From an uncultured Lachnospiraceae bacterium (GTDB lineage: Bacteria > Bacillota > Clostridia > Lachnospirales > Lachnospiraceae), in contig CAKRWT010000009.1 in the NCBI GenBank assembly GCA_934418125.1, positions 1-64,000 of the forward strand: 64,000 bases of DNA. Reading direction: 5' to 3'. Both the position numbers and the translations under genes were made by a program. Of the stretch, positions 35,757 to 43,497 are shown piece after piece (position 1 is the first letter of the stretch; every line of letters starts with the position of its first letter). The notes under the pieces were generated by a model. It worked only from the letters and a program-made list of their open reading frames with translations. It was not told the DNA's origin and did no database searches.

Positions 35757-36737
35757 ATGACTTTAAACAATGGCTATACCAGAATTGAGACTGACGAGAG
35801 TGGAAGGGAGCTGCTTTCCCATGGAAACAGGGAGTATCCCTTTGCTTATTATTATGAAGATGTGTGGGCATTTGACTTTCACTGTATTGACTGGCACTGG
35901 CATCCGGAGGTGGAGCTTGTCTATGTAGAGCGCGGTACCATGTCTGTTCTGATTGGAGCAGAACGGCTGACGGTGGGAGCGGGGAATGGGATATTTGTAA
36001 ACAGTGGAGTCATTCATCGTTTTGAGGCAACAGAAAGTGTTATCATTCCCAATGTGGTCTTTGACCCAGGGCTTCTGGCACAGGAAGATAGTCTGGTTTA
36101 TCGAAAATATATATGGCCCATTTTGACGGCTGGGACATCATATCAGATATACCGGCAGGACAGTGAATGGCAGCAGGAGATACTATTACTGTTGCAAGAG
36201 ATTTTCCGTGTACAGACAGAGGAAAGGGATAGAGAACTGGAAACGGTCAGGCTGTTAATGAAACTGTGGGGGATCCTGTACCGGAATACGCCGCTGAAGC
36301 AGGCTGATTTGGGAAAACGCCAGATCAGTGGAAAACAAGTACAGCTTCAGAGGATGATGCAGTATATCCAGGAAAACTATCAAAAGACTCTTACCCTGGA
36401 TGATATAGCAGATTCCGTACTTATTAGTAAAAGCGGAGTACAGAAATTGTTTACGACGTATCTGCGGACTTCTCCTATAGAATACCTGGTTCGTTACCGG
36501 CTGCAGTGTGCCGCCAGCCTGTTAACAGCCACAGACAGGAAGATAGAGGTTATTTCCCAGGATACAGGCTTTCATGATGTGGCGTATTTTTGCCGTAAAT
36601 TTAAAGGATTATACGGCATGACACCGACCCAGTACCGACTGAGGCGAAAGTCCTGGGCAGAGGAGAAAGCCCCAGGAAGAAATGGCAACTGGGTGGAGGC
36701 AAAGAAGTCACCTTTTGGAAATGGCGGCATAAGCTAA
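35757..36737 (+). CDS. AraC family transcriptional regulator
   Basis: A 326-residue regulator with an N-terminal cupin sensor (FHCIDWHWHPEVELVYVERG) and two C-terminal helix-turn-helix motifs (LTLDDIADSVLISKSGVQKLF, IEVISQDTGFHDVAYFCRKF, then GMTPTQYR). Start at ATG 35,757 with AAAGGAG. It probably senses a small carbohydrate-like effector and controls the divergent MFS gene, and perhaps the ABC-type binding protein after it. Confidence 0.93.
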   Translation: MTLNNGYTRIETDESGRELLSHGNREYPFAYYYEDVWAFDFHCIDWHWHPEVELVYVERGTMSVLIGAERLTVGAGNGIFVNSGVIHRFEATESVIIPNVVFDPGLLAQEDSLVYRKYIWPILTAGTSYQIYRQDSEWQQEILLLLQEIFRVQTEERDRELETVRLLMKLWGILYRNTPLKQADLGKRQISGKQVQLQRMMQYIQENYQKTLTLDDIADSVLISKSGVQKLFTTYLRTSPIEYLVRYRLQCAASLLTATDRKIEVISQDTGFHDVAYFCRKFKGLYGMTPTQYRLRRKSWAEEKAPGRNGNWVEAKKSPFGNGGIS

Positions 36738-36786
36738 TGATAAATGCGATGTAAGAAATGTCTTTGGGGACATTTTACGGAGGATT

Positions 36787-37386
36787 ATGAAAAAGAAACT
36801 CTTTGCATTCTTCTTGGTGACAACCATTACGCTAGGAACTATCTGCGGCTGCGCTTCCCAGGCTGCGGATGTGGCAACAGCAGATGCGGGGACGGCAGTT
36901 ACGCTTAATGAAGTGGCACATTCCATTTTCTATGCACCGATGTATGTGGCAATCGAAGAGGGGTATTTTGCTAAGGAAGGTATTGATTTAACACTTGTTA
37001 CGGGATTTGGGGCAGATAAAACCATGACCGCGCTTCTGACCGGTGAGGCGGATATTGGCTTCATGGGAAGCGAGAGCTCTATCTATACGTATAATGAAGG
37101 AGCAACCGACTATGCGGTTAACTTCGCCCAGCTGACACAGAGGGCGGGTAACTTCCTGGTTTCCAGAGAACCCATTGAGGAATTCCAGTGGAATATGCTA
37201 GTGGGAAAACAGGTTCTTGGCGGCAGAGCCGGTGGGATGCCACAGATGGTATTTGAGTATATCCTGAAAAAGAATGGCATTGACCCGGCAAAGGATATTT
37301 CCATCGACCAGAGTATTGATTTTGGTTCTACCGCGGCTGCTTTTTCTGGTGGACAGGGAGATTTTACGGTAGTATACACGATTTAA
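36787..37386 (+). pseudogene. ABC transporter substrate-binding protein, truncated by the prophage
   Basis: A 199-residue N-terminal part of an NMT1/SsuA-like periplasmic-binding lipoprotein: lipobox ICGC, then LNEVAHSIFYAPMYVAIEEGYF, EGIDLTLVTGFGADKTMTALLTGEADIGFMG and FGSTAAAFSGGQGDF, where homologues continue for roughly 100 more residues. The reading frame leaves the family after GDFT and stops in VVYTI, directly before the recombinase gene. The gene is therefore interrupted by integration, and its 3' part should lie beyond the right end of the prophage. Intact homologues bind thiamine precursors, sulfonates or similar ligands. Confidence 0.85.
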
Positions 37387-37396
37387 TACACCACAA
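37360..37396. other. inferred left attachment site (attL) of the prophage
   Basis: Homology to the substrate-binding protein ends near 37,365 and the serine recombinase stop codon is at 37,397-37,399, so the crossover must lie between. The segment contains GTATACACGATT. The exact core cannot be read without the right end. Confidence 0.7.
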
Positions 37397-38752
37397 TCAG
37401 CGAAAGTGAAAACCGCATAATTTGCGGGTTTCTCGGTCTACCTGTATGTCTTTGATATATTTTTTCCAAAATATTTTCTTGTTGGCGGCGTCCAAAGTGC
37501 GGTATAGGTTAATCCAGTCACCCTGAAAGAAAGAGAGAATGTTTTCACGTTCGGCGATTGTGTGCTCAATGTTACGAAGAGAAGATAACTCTGCAAGTTT
37601 GCACTCTAGGATTTCATATTGCTTATCGTAGAAAGCATCAGTTATTCGCCCTTTCTGGTACATATTATTGAGCCTGTTCATTTCGCTTTCTATGCTCTTT
37701 ACATCGACCTTAGTCGCCCGTTGTTCTGATTCGGCGGTACTACGCAAGTTCTGGATATCGTGCTGTAGGTATAACAGTACATTTTCAATGAGATAGTTTT
37801 CCACTGTCTTTTCCAATATGGTCGCGCCGCCATGGCGGTTGTAGCTTCTGCCGCAACGGTATTTGATATAGATACTGCAACCGCCGTTTTTTAAAGGACG
37901 CTTTTTGCGGTATCCGGTAAAATTATTTCCACACACGGGGCATTTAATGAGCGATGAGAATATGTAAGGCTCGTACTGCCCCGTATTTTGTTTAGTTGTG
38001 CCAAGTTGACGGATATAGTCAAATTGTTCGGGAGTAATATACGGCTCGCACCAGTTCGGATTGTCACGAAAGCGACCACAGTATTTCTCATTTTTGAAGA
38101 ATCGCTCTATCATGTTGTAGGACGGTTTATTTTCGTCATATTTGAGCGTTATATATCGAACTACGTCATGTATCGAAAACGTCTTAAAATAACGATCGTA
38201 GGCATCCTCGACGATGTGCGAGACGGCTTCATCCTTTTGGATATATCCGTCAACGACTTTATACCCATAGGGAGCTGCCATGCCGCTTATGACCTTGCCC
38301 TGAGCTTCCTTGTGCCGGAATACAGCCTTGATACGCTCAGAAGTACGATCACACTCGTTTTGAGCTACAGCAAGCATGATATTTATCTTGAGCTGACCGT
38401 CAGCAGTAGAAGAGTCGTAGTCCTCATAGATGGTTTTCCAACTGCAATGGTGAGCATCAAGGATTTCCTGCGTATTATGGTAGTCTTTCACATTTCGGAA
38501 CCATCGGTCGAGTTTGGTGACGAGAATAAGATCAATCCGATTCATCTTGACATCTTCCAGTAGCCGCATGAGATTCTTACGGTTTTGCATTTTCTTACGG
38601 GCGGTGATTCCTTCGTCCTCATAGTACCCCACAATGACATATCCGTGTTCGGTGGCGTACTTAGTGAGATCATCCTTTTGGGTTGCCAGGGATAGTCCTT
38701 TTTCGACCTGTATGTCTGTAGACACACGGTCATAGATTGCGCATCTTATCAT
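37397..38752 (-). CDS. large serine recombinase (phage integrase)
   Basis: A 451-residue site-specific recombinase. The resolvase domain starts IRCAIYDRVSTDIQ with the catalytic Ser of RVS, followed by LVTKLDRWFRN. A recombinase domain (PYGYKVVDGYI, NEKYCGRF) and a zinc ribbon (CPVCGNNF, later YRCGR) follow, then a coiled-coil region (about 345-400). Start at ATG 38,752, 9 nt from GGAGG; the ATG at 38,761 abuts that site. It reads toward attL, at the extreme left end of the prophage, as is usual for serine integrases. Confidence 0.95.
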   Translation of the reverse strand: MIRCAIYDRVSTDIQVEKGLSLATQKDDLTKYATEHGYVIVGYYEDEGITARKKMQNRKNLMRLLEDVKMNRIDLILVTKLDRWFRNVKDYHNTQEILDAHHCSWKTIYEDYDSSTADGQLKINIMLAVAQNECDRTSERIKAVFRHKEAQGKVISGMAAPYGYKVVDGYIQKDEAVSHIVEDAYDRYFKTFSIHDVVRYITLKYDENKPSYNMIERFFKNEKYCGRFRDNPNWCEPYITPEQFDYIRQLGTTKQNTGQYEPYIFSSLIKCPVCGNNFTGYRKKRPLKNGGCSIYIKYRCGRSYNRHGGATILEKTVENYLIENVLLYLQHDIQNLRSTAESEQRATKVDVKSIESEMNRLNNMYQKGRITDAFYDKQYEILECKLAELSSLRNIEHTIAERENILSFFQGDWINLYRTLDAANKKIFWKKYIKDIQVDRETRKLCGFHFR

Positions 38753-38784
38753 AAATTGCATCCTCCTTGTAAAGATTACTGTGA

Positions 38785-38917
38785 GCAGGGCATAAAAATG
38801 CCCGGAAACTTGATTTTTTCAGCTCCGGGATGATAATATTGGATTGAATGTATAGTAGCATCCTTCGGGGCTATTATCATTTTCTACTCCAGTATTGGTT
38901 ACTGGGGCAGTTTTTTT
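38785..38917 (+). ncRNA. structured intergenic segment, candidate small RNA
   Basis: Read on the plus strand it contains GGGCAT / ATGCCC (38,788-38,803), a competing CCCGGA / TCCGGG pair (38,801-38,829), an ATAGTAGC / GCTATTAT hairpin with a UUCG loop (38,852-38,877) nested near an ATGATAATA / TATTATCAT repeat, and a terminator-like CCAGTA / TACTGG hairpin followed by GGGGCAGTTTTTTT. Both flanking genes are on the minus strand, so a plus-strand terminator here has no known gene. It may be a small antisense-type RNA, or recombination-related DNA. Confidence 0.4.
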
Positions 38918-38931
38918 CCTAAAAAAGTTAT

Positions 38932-40593
38932 TTACATAGATTGCCTTAATTTTTGACTGATACGAAATTGTTCAGCATCCGGCACATCTACAAATTCAAC
39001 AGTTTTGTCGAAGTTCTTTCGTACAACTTCTTTTATTTCGTCTAAGGTGACATTAAAAAATTCACGCCTTTGGTTGACCATGTTCAGTTTGCGATTTTCA
39101 AATGCCCTATGGAGAGCTGCTTCTAATGCAGGCGCATCATCAGAGAATATCATAGCGTGAACATCAAACTTAAATGGTACTGAAGCATCGCCTAATTCGT
39201 CAACTCGTTCTTGAGGGTCAAGCCGACGTGTCATGCCGATTTTATAGATATTTTCACCGAATGCTCCAATATTTGAGATTATATATACATAACCGGCGCG
39301 CATATTTGCCTGTCTATAATCGATGTCTGCAAGAGCGCGATCTATATCGGATAGTTTGTTTTCTAATTCATTTTTCTTTAGGAGTAAATCTTCATTGGTT
39401 GGATTGGAAGATATTTGAGTAAGTATTTTTTCATATGCAGTTTGATAGTGAACTTGCTCTTTTTCGATTTTTCGTTGTTGTTCTTCCAATTCTTTTTGGA
39501 CTTTAGCCTGCTCACGCTGCTCAATTCTTGCTGCCTTGGCGTCTTCTTTTTCTTGCTGTTTTTTCTGCTGATATTCAAAAGCAAGGCGGAGCTCTTTGAT
39601 TTTAAGATCAAGATATTTGCTGGTAATGCTAATGTTCATTACAGTACCAAGCCTTGAAATGGTATCCGCTGATCGATATATTCTCTCAAGGGACGAATCA
39701 AAGTTTGTGTATTTGACTTTAGATATAATATCATCACATTCTGTGTTAAAGGCTCTTAGCAAAAGCTTTTGAGTATCGGACACCATTTTTTTCCCTTGTG
39801 ATTTATTTCCATTCACTATCCAACCTGTCGCGACTCCCGATACAGCTGACTTCTCTCTTATCAGAGTTTTTTGTTCTTGACGTAGACTGGCTAGTTTTTC
39901 TTTGTAATCAAGAGCTGATGCAAAATCATATGTAGGCTTATATAGCCCAAATTCTTGAACTAATATTTCATCATCCATGATTATTAGTTGAGACTTTTTT
40001 TGTTTTATTTTTTCGTCTATTGCTTGCAACTCAGATTCCTTTTGTGAAATAAGACTTTGTATGCCATTTATATTTTCTTGTAATTTTGTTTCCATTTCCA
40101 TCATATTAGATGCGTTCTGTAATTCTGGTGACAGCAAAGTTTTCAGTTTTTCATTTTCCTTTTTCAACGCCGAAATGGTTTGCTTGTTATAAAGGGCCTT
40201 CAATATTTCTTTAATTTCGCTCATCTTATATGAACTATAAATCCATCTTATAATGAGAATAGCCGAAATCAATACAAACATAACAGCAAAAAATCTACCA
40301 TACTGATTATAGGTATGAAGATTTAGTAAAAATCCGAAATCAAAGAATAAAAGTATGCATGAAGTAATAATTTTAATAGTGCTGTTAGATTTATGTTTCT
40401 TCTGGACTGTTTTATTTACTGAATTGGGAGTGGGGACAGGAGTTGTCTTATTTTCTTTGCATTCATTTTGGGCTTTCTTTTTGGATTGTGCGTTCTTTAT
40501 GATCTGCAATATACAAAAGATCAAAAGAGTGAACAATAACCCAATTATAACAAGATATAGGAGTATTTCGGGGGGGATAGTAGACTTATTCAT
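38932..40593 (-). CDS. membrane-anchored DUF4041 protein with C-terminal GIY-YIG-like (T5orf172/MUG113) domain
   Basis: A 553-residue protein with two N-terminal membrane segments (about 8-32 and 70-110), a long coiled coil (150-420) rich in K/E/Q, and a C-terminal nuclease-like domain from about 433: AGYVYIISN, YKIGMTRR, ALEAALHRAF and QRREFF. That order matches the T5orf172/MUG113 subgroup of GIY-YIG domains, and DUF4041 proteins usually end this way. It lies in the lysogeny block between the integrase and the regulators, so it is likely expressed in the lysogen. A role in phage exclusion is possible but unproven. Confidence 0.82.
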   Translation of the reverse strand: MNKSTIPPEILLYLVIIGLLFTLLIFCILQIIKNAQSKKKAQNECKENKTTPVPTPNSVNKTVQKKHKSNSTIKIITSCILLFFDFGFLLNLHTYNQYGRFFAVMFVLISAILIIRWIYSSYKMSEIKEILKALYNKQTISALKKENEKLKTLLSPELQNASNMMEMETKLQENINGIQSLISQKESELQAIDEKIKQKKSQLIIMDDEILVQEFGLYKPTYDFASALDYKEKLASLRQEQKTLIREKSAVSGVATGWIVNGNKSQGKKMVSDTQKLLLRAFNTECDDIISKVKYTNFDSSLERIYRSADTISRLGTVMNISITSKYLDLKIKELRLAFEYQQKKQQEKEDAKAARIEQREQAKVQKELEEQQRKIEKEQVHYQTAYEKILTQISSNPTNEDLLLKKNELENKLSDIDRALADIDYRQANMRAGYVYIISNIGAFGENIYKIGMTRRLDPQERVDELGDASVPFKFDVHAMIFSDDAPALEAALHRAFENRKLNMVNQRREFFNVTLDEIKEVVRKNFDKTVEFVDVPDAEQFRISQKLRQSM

Positions 40594-40718
40594 CGTATAG
40601 ACCTTCTTTCTCTCGGTGTGTATTATAGAATACCCTTAAATGAAACTAAAATTACTTTTGCGTCTATTATAGTATAGAATTACCAATACTTACCAGTAAT
40701 TTTTTATTTATAGCGCAA

Positions 40719-40724
40719 TATAAT
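40719..40724 (+). promoter_or_regulatory. -10 box placing the transcript start at the XRE start codon
   Basis: A perfect TATAAT (40,719-40,724) lies 6 nt before the ATG at 40,731. No clear -35 box and no Shine-Dalgarno are visible, so the message could be leaderless. Confidence 0.4.
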
Positions 40725-40730
40725 GAATGT

Positions 40731-40928
40731 ATGAGAATGTTGCTATGGAAAACCCGATCAGAGAAGGGTATCACGCTTGTGGAACTGGCGGAGCAAACAG
40801 GTATCAGCAAAAGTGCCTTGAGCAACTATGAGAATAACAAGAGATACCCCAATATGGCCCAGATGGAGTTGCTTGCAAAGGCTCTTGACACCTCTATCAC
40901 AGATCTTTTTGATTCCCCGTACAAATAA
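40731..40928 (+). CDS. XRE-type helix-turn-helix regulator, 65 residues
   Basis: The whole protein is one HTH_3 domain (ITLVELAEQTGISKSALSNYENNKRYP). No ribosome-binding site precedes ATG 40,731, and the -10 box is 6 nt upstream. It is divergent from the DUF4041 gene. It could be a Cro- or CI-like regulator acting on the palindromes that follow. Confidence 0.88.
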   Translation: MRMLLWKTRSEKGITLVELAEQTGISKSALSNYENNKRYPNMAQMELLAKALDTSITDLFDSPYK

Positions 40929-40938
40929 TTCCAAAAAA

Positions 40939-40954
40939 TTCCACGTATGTGGAA
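40939..40954. promoter_or_regulatory. TTCCAC-GTAT-GTGGAA palindrome, operator candidate
   Basis: A perfect 6-bp inverted repeat with a 4-nt centre, 10 nt after the XRE gene and 17 nt before the next promoter. Confidence 0.45.
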
Positions 40955-40970
40955 ATCGACGTAAACCGTA

Positions 40971-40998
40971 TTTACATCCAATTTTTTCCAGATATAAT
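40971..40998 (+). promoter_or_regulatory. promoter candidate in the lysogeny region
   Basis: TTTACA (40,971-40,976), a 16-nt spacer and TATAAT (40,993-40,998). A CACGGA / TCCGTG inverted repeat (41,006-41,030) follows at the start of the transcript. Confidence 0.5.
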
Positions 40999-41040
40999 AT
41001 AACTACACGGACTAAAATTTAGCATCCGTGAAAAATGGCA

Positions 41041-41069
41041 TTGTAAAAATAGAACATGTGTTCTATAAT
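41041..41069 (+). promoter_or_regulatory. promoter with LexA-like palindrome in its spacer
   Basis: TTGTAA (41,041-41,046), a 17-nt spacer and TATAAT (41,064-41,069). The spacer holds the perfect 14-bp palindrome AGAACATGTGTTCT (41,051-41,064), which fits the Gram-positive LexA box core GAAC-N4-GTTC. LexA bound there would block polymerase. Confidence 0.6.
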
Positions 41070-41107
41070 TGATTTACAGATCGATACGACAGACAGGGGG
41101 GATTACA

Positions 41108-41236
41108 ATGGGCGAAAGAGGAAAAGATAAATCAGACTGCAAAGAATTGATTATTGAGACAGTGCGAAGTATTAGTGATAGCTGGATATTACAGCAAATA
41201 TATAGATACATAAACAGCATAGTAAAAGAGGACTAG
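41108..41236 (+). CDS. 42-residue protein under the LexA-like promoter
   Basis: ATG 41,108 follows a strong GGGGGG site. The protein (MGERGKDKSDCKELII, then WILQQIYRYINSIVKED) resembles a very common small protein type in Lachnospiraceae genomes and prophages with a conserved ILxQIYxFI-like core. Function is unknown. It lies between two regulators, so a part in induction is possible. Confidence 0.7.
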   Translation: MGERGKDKSDCKELIIETVRSISDSWILQQIYRYINSIVKED

Positions 41237-41244
41237 AAATGTGG

Positions 41245-41610
41245 CTAGCCCTCTTTACTTAATTCATCAGCTATTTTCTTGAGTGTTTCCCAATCTGACT
41301 CATTCAACTTTGACAAAGCCAGTACAAACCTCTTCTTGAAGGAGTCGTCGACATCCTCCATGATATCATTTGCAAAAGCCGCCAGTTCCTGATTTCGGGT
41401 GCGCTTCTTGCGCATTTCTCCGCTACCAGTCCGTAACCATTCCTCACTTATGTGAAACTTACTACATATAAGTCCTACTGTTTGTGCCGACGGCTCATTT
41501 TCTCCGCTTTCCATTTTACATACTGCCGATCGTGATATTAACAGTTCCTCGGCAAATTTCGTCTGGCTCATACCCAAATCTAATCTAATAAGTTTTATAC
41601 GTTCTTTCAT
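41245..41610 (-). CDS. XRE family repressor, CI-like
   Basis: A 121-residue protein starting at ATG 41,610 (AAGGAGG upstream). The N-terminal HTH is IRLDLGMSQTKFAEELLISRSAVCKMESGENEPS, and the C-terminal half is helical (SFKKRFVLALSKLNESDWETLKKIADEL), with no LexA/CI peptidase motif. It diverges from the early operon, so it is the best candidate for the lysogenic repressor acting on the operators at 41,648-41,717. Confidence 0.88.
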   Translation of the reverse strand: MKERIKLIRLDLGMSQTKFAEELLISRSAVCKMESGENEPSAQTVGLICSKFHISEEWLRTGSGEMRKKRTRNQELAAFANDIMEDVDDSFKKRFVLALSKLNESDWETLKKIADELSKEG

Positions 41611-41647
41611 CGGTATACCTCCTTGCAATCATATGATAACAAAAGGT

Positions 41648-41717
41648 GTTCATTAAGTCAACAAAAAGTGTTGACAATATGCATTAAATGAGCTATGATG
41701 TGTACATCAGATGAACA
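41648..41717. promoter_or_regulatory. early promoter and repressor operators
   Basis: The rightward promoter is TTGACA (41,671-41,676), 17 nt, TATGAT (41,694-41,699). A perfect GTCAACA-N5-TGTTGAC palindrome (41,657-41,675) covers its -35 box. Flanking half-sites TGTTCAT (41,648-41,654) and ATGAACA (41,711-41,717) are inverted copies. The arrangement suggests cooperative repression of the early genes and autoregulation. Confidence 0.7.
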
Positions 41718-41732
41718 ACAGGAGGTGAGGCG

Positions 41733-41882
41733 ATGAGCGAAAAAGAAAAAGAAATCATCAAGAAGCTGTCAAGTACCGTCCGCAAGTTGGACAGAGACAA
41801 GCAGAGTTACGTTCTTGGAGTAGCCGAGGGGATGGCTATTGCGAGAGAGGACGCGGGATCAGAAAAGGGTGGAAAGGAGTGA
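41733..41882 (+). CDS. 49-residue early protein
   Basis: First gene of the early operon. GGAGGTGAGG precedes ATG 41,733. The sequence (SEKEKEIIKKLSSTVRKLD, then GVAEGMAIARED) is helical and charged, a common phage early ORF type of unknown function. It may also modulate the repressor. Confidence 0.75.
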   Translation: MSEKEKEIIKKLSSTVRKLDRDKQSYVLGVAEGMAIAREDAGSEKGGKE

Positions 41883-41889
41883 GAGAAAG

Positions 41890-42105
41890 ATGGCTAAGAA
41901 AAAACAGAAAAGCATTTTAAATTTGAGCATTTCTAGCCAAAACGAATTAGGGGAGTTCAAAAATGAGATTTTCAAAGCCGCCGAAAATAAAAAAATCAGC
42001 ATGGAAACCATGAAAGCTCTGCCGTGGTATTTGAAAAGGGAAATAAAGAGAAATAGCAAAAAATGTAAAAAGAAACGAGCTTTTGCTATAGATAAGTTGG
42101 TTTAA
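41890..42105 (+). CDS. 71-residue lysine-rich early protein
   Basis: ATG 41,890 with GAGAGAAAG upstream. The protein is basic (MAKKKQKSILNLSIS, KKCKKKRAF) and helical. It may bind nucleic acid. Its family is not recognised. The following 200 bp hold no other clear gene. Confidence 0.65.
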   Translation: MAKKKQKSILNLSISSQNELGEFKNEIFKAAENKKISMETMKALPWYLKREIKRNSKKCKKKRAFAIDKLV

Positions 42106-42304
42106 GAGTTTTTAATCTTTACATGAGAATCAATATTATTCTTTTTTATAGCATCATGTTAGGAGATACGAAAACCACTTTAATTACTATATAACGGAAG
42201 AACTTTCAATACCAATACGGCTTACAATGAAAGAGGAGGAAAAGTAGGAAAGTCGTACAAGCGATATGGCATATCAATTTAGTAAATGATAGGAGGGAAT
42301 GCGT

Positions 42305-42460
42305 ATGGAATTACCCAAAGTTACTCCGGAACTAGAGCTTGATATGAAGCGCACGCTGCTGATGCTGGCGGCAAAGCAGAGTGGCGTAAAAATCACAAAT
42401 GTGTACGTGCAAAAGCCGGATGGCACGATTGCTGACGAGGCAAAGAAGTACGTGATATAA
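42305..42460 (+). CDS. 51-residue hypothetical phage protein
   Basis: ATG 42,305 with AGGAGGG 7 nt upstream. The protein (MELPKVTPELELDMKRTLL, ending EAKKYVI) is a small soluble helical protein of no known function. Confidence 0.6.
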   Translation: MELPKVTPELELDMKRTLLMLAAKQSGVKITNVYVQKPDGTIADEAKKYVI

Positions 42461-42490
42461 GAACCCATAAGGGTTCAGAGGAGACAAGCC

Positions 42491-42937
42491 ATGCGATTGA
42501 TTGACAGTATCGCCATAACCGGCACGGTACTTGGTATCGGTGGCATAGCAGGGGCGATTGAGAAAGGGACAAGCCCGGTAGCTGCTGGGGTGTGCCTGGC
42601 GGTCGGTGTGGCGTGTATGAAATGGAGTTACAAAAAAGGAGGGGAAGACAAAATGGAACGAAAGAGTGATTTTAAAAAACAGGTAAATAGGATACAGGTC
42701 TTTTTAACCGCATTACAGGATTGTTACCGGAGCGAAGAAAACAGAGTCGGAATGTCACTTCCAAAATTGGAATTGTCCAATGAGGAAATTACAGATGATT
42801 TTTTAGCTATCATACAGGCATTTTATTTGTTTTATAAAGGACTTACGGAAGACGAAACTGCGGATATTTTAGAGTTTACGCATATAATCAACCGAATTGT
42901 TGTACAGGACCTGATAGCAGATAGCGAGGAGGATTAA
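42491..42937 (+). CDS. 148-residue hypothetical protein with N-terminal hydrophobic segment
   Basis: Residues 5-48 are hydrophobic and glycine/alanine-rich (TGTVLGIGGIAGAIE, AAGVCLAVGVACMKW), enough for one or two membrane helices. The rest (DFKKQVNRIQVFLTALQD...) is soluble and acidic. GAGGAG lies before ATG 42,491. It looks like two small modules joined. No family is recognised. Confidence 0.65.
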   Translation: MRLIDSIAITGTVLGIGGIAGAIEKGTSPVAAGVCLAVGVACMKWSYKKGGEDKMERKSDFKKQVNRIQVFLTALQDCYRSEENRVGMSLPKLELSNEEITDDFLAIIQAFYLFYKGLTEDETADILEFTHIINRIVVQDLIADSEED

Positions 42938-42940
42938 GAA

Positions 42941-43357
42941 GTGAAGAAACGAATGATGGCCTTGTTACTTATGGTTTATATGGTAGCAAGCGCAGTATTA
43001 CCGGCAGGGGCAAGTGAGCAGGAGCCGTTTAAGATGTACACCACGGCATACCATTATGGGACGATAACCGCAAGTGGTGCACCAGTCCGTAAAGGTATCT
43101 GTGCAGTCAAAAGAGAGTGGATGGGATTAACCGCTGTTGTTTATGAGTGCAAAGAGGATGGGAGCCAGGGAGAGTTGCTAGGCTTTTGGGAGTGCCTTGA
43201 TACCGGATTTGGAGGGGATGCAGACGGGGATGGTGTTGGCAGTATTGAGTCCGGCAAAGTGATTGACATCTATTTTCCAACGCCTGCGGAATGTCAAGCG
43301 TGGATGGAATTAACCGGTGGCAAGGTGTACGTACAGTTTATAGAAGCAGAGGGGTAA
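42941..43357 (+). CDS. secreted protein with 3D/RlpA-like beta-barrel domain
   Basis: A 138-residue protein read from GTG 42,941 (AGGAGG 10 nt upstream). A signal peptide (MKKRMMALLLMVYMVASAVLPAGA) is followed by a domain resembling the 3D/double-psi barrel fold: TAYHYGTITASGAPVRKGICAVK, then ECLDTGFGG and SGKVIDIYFPTPAECQAWM. Related domains bind or cut peptidoglycan. It lies among phage early cytoplasmic genes, where a secreted protein is not expected. It may alter the lysogen cell surface. Confidence 0.75.
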   Translation: MKKRMMALLLMVYMVASAVLPAGASEQEPFKMYTTAYHYGTITASGAPVRKGICAVKREWMGLTAVVYECKEDGSQGELLGFWECLDTGFGGDADGDGVGSIESGKVIDIYFPTPAECQAWMELTGGKVYVQFIEAEG

Positions 43358-43362
43358 GTGAT

Positions 43363-43497
43363 ATGAAAACAGATTGTGGACAAAAAATAATAGTCCTGTC
43401 ATTACTTTGGCGAGTACACAGGACTATCACAGCAATAAATAACAATATTTATATACCTGTCTTTATTTTAGGGCAGGGGAAAGGAAATGTCAAATGA
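43363..43497 (+). CDS. 44-residue small ORF
   Basis: ATG 43,363 lies 9 nt after AGAGGGG and the stop overlaps the next start. The sequence (MKTDCGQKIIVLSLLWRV, INNNIYIPVFIL) has one hydrophobic stretch. It may be a small membrane protein or a translation-coupling ORF. Confidence 0.35.
   Translation: MKTDCGQKIIVLSLLWRVHRTITAINNNIYIPVFILGQGKGNVK

Noticed and set aside
37360-37396. tRNA gene as the integration target
   Set aside because: No cloverleaf or tRNA 3' end is present; the interrupted sequence is a protein gene, which fits a serine recombinase.
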